DNA from: Leptospiraceae bacterium | GTDB lineage: Bacteria > Spirochaetota > Leptospiria > Leptospirales > Leptospiraceae | NCBI GenBank assembly: GCA_022402465.1 | Contig: JAKRSH010000043.1 | Coordinates: 1-64,000 of the forward strand | Direction: 5' to 3' | DNA: 64,000 bases | Part shown: one piece after another, positions 58,254 to 64,000 of the stretch | How the letters are laid out: every line of letters begins with the position of its first letter | Position numbering within the stretch: position 1 is the first letter of the stretch | Position numbers and translations under genes: made by a program | Notes under the pieces: generated by a model | The model's input: the letters and a program-made list of their open reading frames with translations, nothing else | Database searches by the model: none | Told to the model about the DNA's origin: nothing

Positions 58254-58278
58254 AAGATTTTAGAAAACTTAAGTATCC

Positions 58279-59031
58279 CTAGGAATTTACCATCTCATTG
58301 AATTTCAATAATTTAGTTTCTTCTGCGGCAAGTGAAGTTCTACTAAATTCAAGTAAAGATGAGTCTGCATGTTCATAGATTGATTTTAACTGCATATAAT
58401 AATCATTCTCTAGTCCAGCTTGGATAACTTCGCGCACTCTTTGTTCACCAAAATTCTGAAATAGCTTTAATACTCGTAACTTGTCTTGGCAGTTGTATGT
58501 AATCAAGATTAAGTGACCAGGGTCAGGAATTCCTTTTGCAATCTTTTCAACTGAACTTAGAGGTGTATAATCAATGAGTGAGCCTATGATAAAGAAATTT
58601 TTTCTTAGAATGAGTTCATTTACCACCTTTCTCATTTGTTCAAAAGGAGTTATGGATATCATTTCAGAGATTTTTTCAGGGACAAGATGTTCAACAACAT
58701 CTGCAAAGAAACTTGTTGTAAAATGTGAAGCTATAGCAATAGCTTCTTTGGCGCTCAAATAATAGGATAAATTAGCAGTAATTTGTGGACCAAGAATATC
58801 ATGAGAGACTTTAGCATTTAGGAAATTTGGCATAAATCGACTGACTTTTGCTATGGTAATAAAAATATCCTTTTGTCCATTTTGAATAGTCTCAAGTATT
58901 AAGTTCTTTAAGGAAATTAAATCATCAGAATTTAATTTACTTAGAAAACTGATCTTATCCAAGCTAGTTCCTAGGATATTTTGTAAGGAATGCAATTCAT
59001 ATTCTTTCTTTTCTTGTTTATCAATAGACAT
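58279..59031 (-). CDS. Helical repeat protein of unknown function
   Basis: 250 residues, all-helical, no membrane segment. The middle has repeated 35-45-residue units of the type LNAKVSHDILGP, LSAKEAIAIASHF, LVPEKISEMISITP, LILRKNFFIIGSLI, which resemble an alpha-solenoid. It is the last gene of the glpD-yhhN run, 9 nt after yhhN. No known family named. Confidence 0.65.
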   Translation of the reverse strand: MSIDKQEKKEYELHSLQNILGTSLDKISFLSKLNSDDLISLKNLILETIQNGQKDIFITIAKVSRFMPNFLNAKVSHDILGPQITANLSYYLSAKEAIAIASHFTTSFFADVVEHLVPEKISEMISITPFEQMRKVVNELILRKNFFIIGSLIDYTPLSSVEKIAKGIPDPGHLILITYNCQDKLRVLKLFQNFGEQRVREVIQAGLENDYYMQLKSIYEHADSSLLEFSRTSLAAEETKLLKFNEMVNS

Positions 59032-59040
59032 TTTAATATT

Positions 59041-59676
59041 TTAACTAACTTTACTACTAGTCTTGGCTCTTGTAAGAAGCCCTTGAGCTATATAATAGGT
59101 AGTCATAATCAAAAGAGCAGAATTTGGAAGAGCTTGAATAAACTTATTCCAGGCAATCAATCCATCGGACAACATAAAGATAAAGGCAGCCATAAAGAAT
59201 AATCCACCATTCTTCTTCTGAAGTGAGGCAAAACCAGCCATTACAGCAATCACAGTTAAATAAATTCCCACAGGAATCGCAAGAGCACCAGCCTTAGGCA
59301 ATATAAGTAGAGCCATAAATATTGCAAAAAAGATGATGATAGCTATCCAATTTCTTCGGCTCATAGGTTCTACTCTTTCTGATCTAAAAAAGGAATAGAT
59401 GTAAAACAGGTGAGCGATTAAAAATAAACCCAGCCCTATCATAAAAGATTTTTCTATAGGCAATGCCAATACTATATCACCCAAGGAAGAAAAAATTAAT
59501 CCTAGTCCAAAGATAAGTGTTGAAAACTCTTCTTTGTATAAATACAAAACAGAGCCTGCCAAAAGAATGATAGGCAATGCCTTGAAGATAGGGGAACCTG
59601 TATAAGGTAAAAAGGATAAGCTAACAAGATAAGCTACGGCAAGAATGGGGTAATATACGTTTAGAATTTTTTTCAT
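59041..59676 (-). CDS. YhhN/TMEM86 family lysoplasmalogenase-like membrane protein
   Basis: 211 residues, eight hydrophobic segments. Motifs SSLGDIVLA, LFLIAHLFYIYSFF and FIFMLSDGLIAWNKF belong to YhhN/TMEM86, whose animal member cleaves lysoplasmalogens. It begins 1 nt after the glpD stop. The link to ether-lipid or glycerol-phosphate metabolism is an inference from this pairing. Confidence 0.85.
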   Translation of the reverse strand: MKKILNVYYPILAVAYLVSLSFLPYTGSPIFKALPIILLAGSVLYLYKEEFSTLIFGLGLIFSSLGDIVLALPIEKSFMIGLGLFLIAHLFYIYSFFRSERVEPMSRRNWIAIIIFFAIFMALLILPKAGALAIPVGIYLTVIAVMAGFASLQKKNGGLFFMAAFIFMLSDGLIAWNKFIQALPNSALLIMTTYYIAQGLLTRAKTSSKVS

Positions 59677-59677
59677 T

Positions 59678-61351
59678 TTATTTTTTCTTAATAGTCATAG
59701 ATTTCAATTTAGAATTCTTAAGACTATTCCCAGGAGTCTTGCTGCCAGAAGATTTTCCAAAATACTCATCCATTCTAAGTTTGGATTCTTTGCCAAAAAG
59801 AATTTCACAAGCCTCTGTAATTCCAGGAGATTTACGTATGGTTTCTTTTCTTTCTATCAAAGCGATCTTTGATCTTCTACGAAGGAAATCTTCTAATTTT
59901 TCTATCATTTCCCTACGCGCCGCTTGGTGAATTTCGCAACGAATGTATTCTGTTCCTTTGATTAGAACTTCTGCTTGGCGCGGATCTTCCCTAATATTTT
60001 CAAGTAAGCCTATAGCCTGAGCACCATATCTTCTCCACAATCTTTGGGAGATTGGTTCAGAGGCATTTTCTTCTGTGTAGCTATCTACATTCATGAGTCT
60101 GGCTTGGTGGAAGTATTCATCTCGAATTGCTGGATCTGGTTCTCCATACCAACGTTTGTTAGGGTATGGAAATTCTATTCCAAAATTTTTCACAAAGGAC
60201 GCAACTTCTTCTCCCACATTGATACAATCTGTCAGCTTTCCACCAAAAACTGTTAGTTGATTGGATCCTTTAATTACCTCGACCTCATGCTTACGAGATA
60301 ATTGCATCCAATCTTTATTCGAACCTTTTGAACCCTTAACAACAAGGGGTCGAACTCCGCATCTTTCTGAGATGATATCATCTCGAGTGATAGGCTTTTC
60401 TAAATTTAGGCGTTTATTGATATTCGAAAGAACAAAGTCTCTATCCTCTTCCGTTACATGAGGAGTGGGAGTATCTACTTTATTGTCGGTAGTTCCTATG
60501 CAAGTTTTGTTGCCCATAGGAAGAACAAAGAACAATCTACCATCATCAGCAAAAAATGCCAATACTCGTTTGTGAGGAGTTATACGATCGACGATTAAAT
60601 GAATTCCCTTAGAAAAAACATGCCTATGCTCAGTACTAATCTTAGCCTTAGTATTCATATCATCAGCCCAAGGCCCGCAGGTGTTGATTAGAACCTTACT
60701 TCTTATCTCGAATCTTTTGCCAGAAATATTATCTTTAACGGATGTTATCCAGAAATCACCTTCTCGCTTAGAGCCCAATGATTCTATATAATTAGATGCT
60801 ATACATCCATAATTCAGGGACATTCGTATAAAATTAAAAACAAATCTTGCATCATTGTCATGCAGATAAGAATCGGAATACTCAAATCCACCTTCTGCAT
60901 TTGTTGTCTTAACAACTGGTTCTTCTCTTGCGATACGACCCTTGGTTAAAAATCTGGGAGACTTAGTAAAACAATTTCCAATAAACCAATAGATCCAAGT
61001 CCCTAAGTATATAAACCAGGAAGGAAATCGAAATCCTTTCTCTATTGTTGTGAAAAAACGAATTTCTTGAACAGTAGAAGGATAGTTTCGTATTAGATGG
61101 TTACGCGACATGCATAGTTTACGAACTAGGAAGAATTCTAAACTTTCTAAATATTTGATCCCACCCCAGGCAAGATTCGAGGACTCTTGGCTAGTGCCGG
61201 ATGCAAAATCTCCCATGTCTATCAAGCCTACTTTTGCACCCTTGGCTGATAAGGATGCAGCAGACACAGCCCCATTGATTCCACCTCCTAAGATGAGAAC
61301 ATCAAAGGTTTCATTCTTTAGTTTTTCAATATTGGATTCTCTTAATTTCAT
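59678..61351 (-). CDS. glpD: Glycerol-3-phosphate dehydrogenase (FAD)
   Basis: 557 residues. The FAD motif ILGGGINGAVSAASLSAKG is followed by GDFASGTSQESSNLAWGGIKYLE, the GlpD/GlpA hallmark. It oxidises glycerol 3-phosphate to dihydroxyacetone phosphate at the inner membrane. A TATAAT-type -10 sits at 61368-61363 just before the start, leaving a very short leader, with TTAGG as a weak ribosome site. Operon with yhhN and the helical protein gene. Confidence 0.92.
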   Translation of the reverse strand: MKLRESNIEKLKNETFDVLILGGGINGAVSAASLSAKGAKVGLIDMGDFASGTSQESSNLAWGGIKYLESLEFFLVRKLCMSRNHLIRNYPSTVQEIRFFTTIEKGFRFPSWFIYLGTWIYWFIGNCFTKSPRFLTKGRIAREEPVVKTTNAEGGFEYSDSYLHDNDARFVFNFIRMSLNYGCIASNYIESLGSKREGDFWITSVKDNISGKRFEIRSKVLINTCGPWADDMNTKAKISTEHRHVFSKGIHLIVDRITPHKRVLAFFADDGRLFFVLPMGNKTCIGTTDNKVDTPTPHVTEEDRDFVLSNINKRLNLEKPITRDDIISERCGVRPLVVKGSKGSNKDWMQLSRKHEVEVIKGSNQLTVFGGKLTDCINVGEEVASFVKNFGIEFPYPNKRWYGEPDPAIRDEYFHQARLMNVDSYTEENASEPISQRLWRRYGAQAIGLLENIREDPRQAEVLIKGTEYIRCEIHQAARREMIEKLEDFLRRRSKIALIERKETIRKSPGITEACEILFGKESKLRMDEYFGKSSGSKTPGNSLKNSKLKSMTIKKK

Positions 61352-61453
61352 AAATGAGCCTAATTATAGCTTGGTAAACTAGATAGTTTTGGCAAGGAAA
61401 AGAAAAATTCCAAGTATAGGAAAAAAGGTTTGATTCTAATCTTCCTAAATCGG

Positions 61454-61469
61454 TATATAGCGATATATA
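61454..61469. promoter_or_regulatory. ArsR-type operator candidate
   Basis: TATATA (61454-61459) GCGA TATATA (61464-61469) forms a 16-bp palindrome ending 3 nt before the arsR ATG. TTGATT at 61430-61435 lies 18 nt before the first TATATA, which would then be the -10 box. ArsR regulators bind such AT-rich palindromes at their own promoters. No ribosome site is visible, so the transcript may have a very short leader. Confidence 0.5.
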
Positions 61470-61472
61470 AGT

Positions 61473-61811
61473 ATGGGAATTTCCAAAACACAAGAGTTTA
61501 CCTGGGACGAAGTTCGAACAGCGGAATTCTGTAGAGTCCTGAGTTCTCCGTCCCGAATAGCGATACTTAAATGCATAGCGGACAAACGAGCCTGTATTTG
61601 TGGAGACTTAGTAACGGAACTACCCCTTTCCCAAAGTACAATTTCGCAACACCTCAAGGAATTGAAAAGCATAGGACTCATCCAAGGAGAAATCGATGGC
61701 CCTAAGGTGAATTATTGTATCAATCCTCAGGTCTGGGATCAGATGAGGTCTAGCCTCAATCAATTTATGCAAATAGCGGATAAGCTGAATGCATGCTCAC
61801 AAAAATGTTAG
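61473..61811 (+). CDS. arsR: ArsR family metalloregulator
   Basis: 112 residues. A winged helix-turn-helix: VLSSPSRIAILKCI, then LPLSQSTISQHLKELKSIGL. The metal-sensing site CIC (Cys41, Cys43) in ACICGDLV corresponds to the CxC of classical ArsR; Cys108 and Cys112 at the C-terminus may add a third ligand. It should release its operator on binding arsenite or antimonite. It heads the arsenic genes acr3 and the arsC-like gene. Confidence 0.9.
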   Translation: MGISKTQEFTWDEVRTAEFCRVLSSPSRIAILKCIADKRACICGDLVTELPLSQSTISQHLKELKSIGLIQGEIDGPKVNYCINPQVWDQMRSSLNQFMQIADKLNACSQKC

Positions 61812-61853
61812 CTGTTTACAAATGAATACAGAATGCCAAGGATAGAAATAAGA

Positions 61854-62891
61854 ATGAAGAATCTTAACTTAAAATTTTTAGATAGATACTTAACAATATG
61901 GATTTTTCTTGCTATGGCAATTGGAATTTGTATTGGCAAATTTTTTCCAAGTTTTCCTAGTCATTTTCTAAAACTGAATTCTGGAAATACAAATATCCCT
62001 CTTGCTATAGGATTAATCTTAATGATGTATCCACCTTTAGCTAAGGTGAAGTACAAGCAAATGGTCAAAGTTGTAGATAATAAAAAGCAAATTCTTTTAT
62101 CACTGGTATTGAATTGGATCATAGGGCCCATGCTTATGTTTCTACTTGCTGTAATTTTTCTAAGAGACCAACCAGAATACTTTGCAGGACTGATCTTAAT
62201 TGGAATTGCAAGATGTATAGCTATGGTTTTGGTTTGGAATGATCTCGCCTTGGGAAACAAAGAATATGCAGCAGGTTTAGTTGCCTTAAATTCATTATTT
62301 CAAATATTCTTTTATTCGATACTAGCATACTTTTATCTATATCTATTACCTAATTTTTTCAATTTAAGTTTCTTTGAAGTAGAGATCTCCTTCTTTCAAA
62401 TAGCGGAAAGTGTATTGATTTATTTAGGTATTCCATTTCTTCTTGGATTCCTATCCCGCACTTTCCTTACAAAATTCTTTTCGACGGAATGGTATGAACA
62501 AAAGTTCCTTCCGAAAATAAGTCCTATAACTTTAATAGCTCTTTTACTAACAATAGTCTTGATGTTTAGCTTTAAAGGTGATTTAATCTTTTCATTACCC
62601 TTGGATGTTATGAAAGTATCCATTCCATTAATAATTTATTTTGGAATTATGTTTCTATTGAGCTTTTATATTGCCAAATATCTGGGAGCTAGTTATGAAA
62701 AAAATGTTAGTATCTCATTTACTGCCTCTGGCAATAATTTTGAATTAGCGATTGCTGTTGCCATAGCATCCTTCGGAATCAATTCAGGACAGGCTTTTGT
62801 AGGTGTGATAGGACCCTTAGTAGAAGTTCCTGCACTCATACTCTTAGTAAACTTCAGTCTTTATCTAAAGAAAAAATATTATACTACTTGA
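61854..62891 (+). CDS. acr3: Arsenite efflux transporter Acr3
   Basis: 345 residues from ATG 61854; the longer frame from 61833 lacks a ribosome site, and the shorter protein begins MKNLNLKFLDRYLTIWIFLAM, as Acr3 proteins do. Ten membrane segments. The conserved Cys is in GIARCIAMVLVWNDLA. It exports As(III) using the proton gradient. arsR precedes it by about 40 nt and the arsC-like gene follows after 20 nt. Confidence 0.9.
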   Translation: MKNLNLKFLDRYLTIWIFLAMAIGICIGKFFPSFPSHFLKLNSGNTNIPLAIGLILMMYPPLAKVKYKQMVKVVDNKKQILLSLVLNWIIGPMLMFLLAVIFLRDQPEYFAGLILIGIARCIAMVLVWNDLALGNKEYAAGLVALNSLFQIFFYSILAYFYLYLLPNFFNLSFFEVEISFFQIAESVLIYLGIPFLLGFLSRTFLTKFFSTEWYEQKFLPKISPITLIALLLTIVLMFSFKGDLIFSLPLDVMKVSIPLIIYFGIMFLLSFYIAKYLGASYEKNVSISFTASGNNFELAIAVAIASFGINSGQAFVGVIGPLVEVPALILLVNFSLYLKKKYYTT

Positions 62892-62911
62892 TTCCTAGGG
62901 AAAATGAATAA

Positions 62912-63592
62912 ATGATACCAGAACCCAAACCAGACATTCAAAGTACCATTCTACCTAAATTGCATAATTCGATTGTTCAAAAGATTCTACCTAATTTAAA
63001 TACCATTTCGAAAGATCGATTTTCCATTCTAAATAGCATAGCTTATGAATTAAAGAATATGGTAGGCAACCTAGGAGTTGCTAAGATAAATTTTATCTGT
63101 ACACATAATTCAAGAAGATCTCATCTTTCTCAGATTCTATTCCATACTGCCTTGGTATTTTATAAAATGGATCATATTTCAACTTACAGCGGTGGAACAG
63201 AAGCAACAGCACTCAATGATAGAGTAGTTATAGCCTTAGAAGATTTTGGTTACAGGTTAGAGAAAGTTCAACCAAATCAATTCAATCAATCTCACAATTT
63301 CCAAGAAAATCCAGTCTATGAAATTTATCTTTCGAAAATTACCAAGCCTATTCTTGCATTTTCCAAAAAATACCAAGATGATCCCAATCCTAAATCTGAT
63401 TTCCTTGCAATCATGACCTGCGATCATGCTTCTGAAAATTGTCCTGTGGTATTTGGAGCAAGTTCAAAAATTAATTTAAACTACACAGACCCTAAGGCAA
63501 GTGATGGAAACCCAGATGAGAAGCTAGTCTATACTAATAAATTAATAGAGATAGGAATAGAAATGTTCGCTCTGGGAAAATTATTAAGCTAA
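62912..63592 (+). CDS. Arsenate reductase-like low-molecular-weight phosphatase with N-terminal extension
   Basis: 226 residues. The core has the CX5R loop CTHNSRR (Cys63, Arg69) and the general acid Asp in NYTDPKASDG, as in thioredoxin-type arsenate reductases and LMW tyrosine phosphatases. The first 55 residues form a helical extension not found in typical ArsC. Clustering with arsR and acr3 supports arsenate reduction. TAGGGAA is the ribosome site. Another possibility is a true tyrosine phosphatase. Confidence 0.8.
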   Translation: MIPEPKPDIQSTILPKLHNSIVQKILPNLNTISKDRFSILNSIAYELKNMVGNLGVAKINFICTHNSRRSHLSQILFHTALVFYKMDHISTYSGGTEATALNDRVVIALEDFGYRLEKVQPNQFNQSHNFQENPVYEIYLSKITKPILAFSKKYQDDPNPKSDFLAIMTCDHASENCPVVFGASSKINLNYTDPKASDGNPDEKLVYTNKLIEIGIEMFALGKLLS

Positions 63593-63632
63593 ATTTCTAA
63601 TACAATAGGAACTAGAACATTTTATGCTGAAC

Positions 63633-63654
63633 TTAAGGAAAATAAACTCCTTAA
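63633..63654. terminator. Hairpin between convergent genes
   Basis: TTAAGGA (63633-63639) and TCCTTAA (63648-63654) pair around an 8-nt loop, between the arsC-like gene and the dual-specificity phosphatase gene. Without a long T-run it is a weak terminator candidate for either strand. Confidence 0.4.
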
Positions 63655-63655
63655 A

Positions 63656-64000
63656 TCACCATGACTTGTTTCTTAAAAAAGCTAGCTGTTCCTTAGACTC
63701 AACAGCTCTTTGTGATCTATGCTCTCTAACTGTTGCTATAGCTTGCTCAGCTTGCAATTGAAATTTATCCATCAAATAGGCAGCGGCGACTGTACCAGAT
63801 CGTCCTAGTCCACCAACACAATGTAAGATGACAGAACCATCTCTGCTAAGTTCTTCATCAATAGCTTTTAGTAGATTAGGCAGTGTAGCCGAATCTGGAA
63901 TACCTTGGTCTAAGATAGGATAGGAAATAAGTTCTAAACCAGCATCTTTGTAGGCTTGTTTAAGTCCCTTCACGCCATATTCTGTATATTCCTGTTCAGT
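63656..64000 (-). CDS. Dual-specificity/CDKN3-like protein phosphatase (partial, cut by window end)
   Basis: The frame is open from the right edge to a stop at 63656, 114 codons visible. It reads TEYGVKGLKQAYKDAGLEL, PILDQGIPD and then the phosphatase loop HCVGGLGRSGT with the nucleophilic Cys, and the acid Asp is in PILDQG. A GTG at 63973 is in frame but the coding sequence clearly continues beyond the window. Similar phosphatases often sit beside arsenic genes; whether this one takes part is unknown. Confidence 0.75.
   Translation of the reverse strand, partial: TEQEYTEYGVKGLKQAYKDAGLELISYPILDQGIPDSATLPNLLKAIDEELSRDGSVILHCVGGLGRSGTVAAAYLMDKFQLQAEQAIATVREHRSQRAVESKEQLAFLRNKSW

Noticed and set aside
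1-64000. tRNA, rRNA, CRISPR array or insertion sequence
   Set aside because: Gaps were read for cloverleaf patterns, spaced repeats and transposase motifs; none were seen.

Overview
The window is 64 kb of AT-rich, densely packed chromosomal DNA whose gene set points to a spirochaete of the family Leptospiraceae, most likely Leptospira. This rests on recalled family knowledge: a giant kinase/AAA/GAF/SpoIIE protein, a STAS gene next to murJ, many small lipoproteins with relaxed lipoboxes, GTP-type PEPCK, Acr3-type arsenic genes and an EtfBA-LolA-TrpS block. No rRNA, tRNA, CRISPR array, insertion sequence or prophage was seen. Species cannot be decided from this window.

Layout. 1-3.2 kb: the tail of an upstream gene, a 423-bp gene-poor gap, then a PilZ protein, a degenerate HAD-like protein and an SDR. 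3.4-9.0 kb: one 1881-residue signalling protein joining a Ser/Thr kinase, an ATPase, a helical repeat region, GAF and a SpoIIE phosphatase. 9.1-10.6 kb: an exported YdhR-like protein and an ECF sigma factor with a Cys-containing tail, with a hairpin in front of the sigma gene. 10.9-16.6 kb: a DUF5683-like envelope protein, then a minus-strand run lipB - membrane sensor - STAS/zinc ribbon - murJ - lipoprotein. 16.7-23.2 kb: panD, hypothetical genes, trxA, a metallo-beta-lactamase-fold/cyclic-nucleotide-binding fusion and an acyl-CoA dehydrogenase. 23.4-31.6 kb: thiE, two consecutive paralogous GTP-PEPCK genes, and a divergent glycogen synthase gene overlapping a CPA2 antiporter. 31.7-45.5 kb: nth, rpmB, a LOG-family gene, an aldose-epimerase-like gene, sppA, an MBOAT acyltransferase, PBP1A with an MBL hydrolase, a rhomboid protease and a lipoate ligase. 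45.6-53.9 kb: etfB, etfA, lolA, an unknown 627-residue protein, trpS, comEC and rsmA, all on the plus strand. 53.9-64 kb: a fatty acid hydroxylase/sterol desaturase, a gene-poor stretch with a probable gene remnant, a lipoprotein, acetoacetyl-CoA synthetase, a glpD-yhhN-unknown operon, and an arsenic cluster (arsR, acr3, arsC-like) facing a dual-specificity phosphatase cut by the window end.

The metabolic genes fit an organism living on fatty acids: acyl-CoA dehydrogenase and EtfBA feed electrons from beta-oxidation, acetoacetyl-CoA synthetase and PEPCK move carbon toward gluconeogenesis, glycogen synthase stores it, and GlpD uses glycerol 3-phosphate. Several starts were moved from the longest open frame on Shine-Dalgarno or family grounds (DUF5683 protein, trxA, rpmB, acr3). 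TTG starts next to upstream stop codons recur. The items most worth a second look are the opposing-activity kinase/phosphatase fusion, the PEPCK pair, the sigma factor locus, the 116-nt comEC/rsmA overlap, the gene remnant near 55.4 kb and the arsenic cluster.
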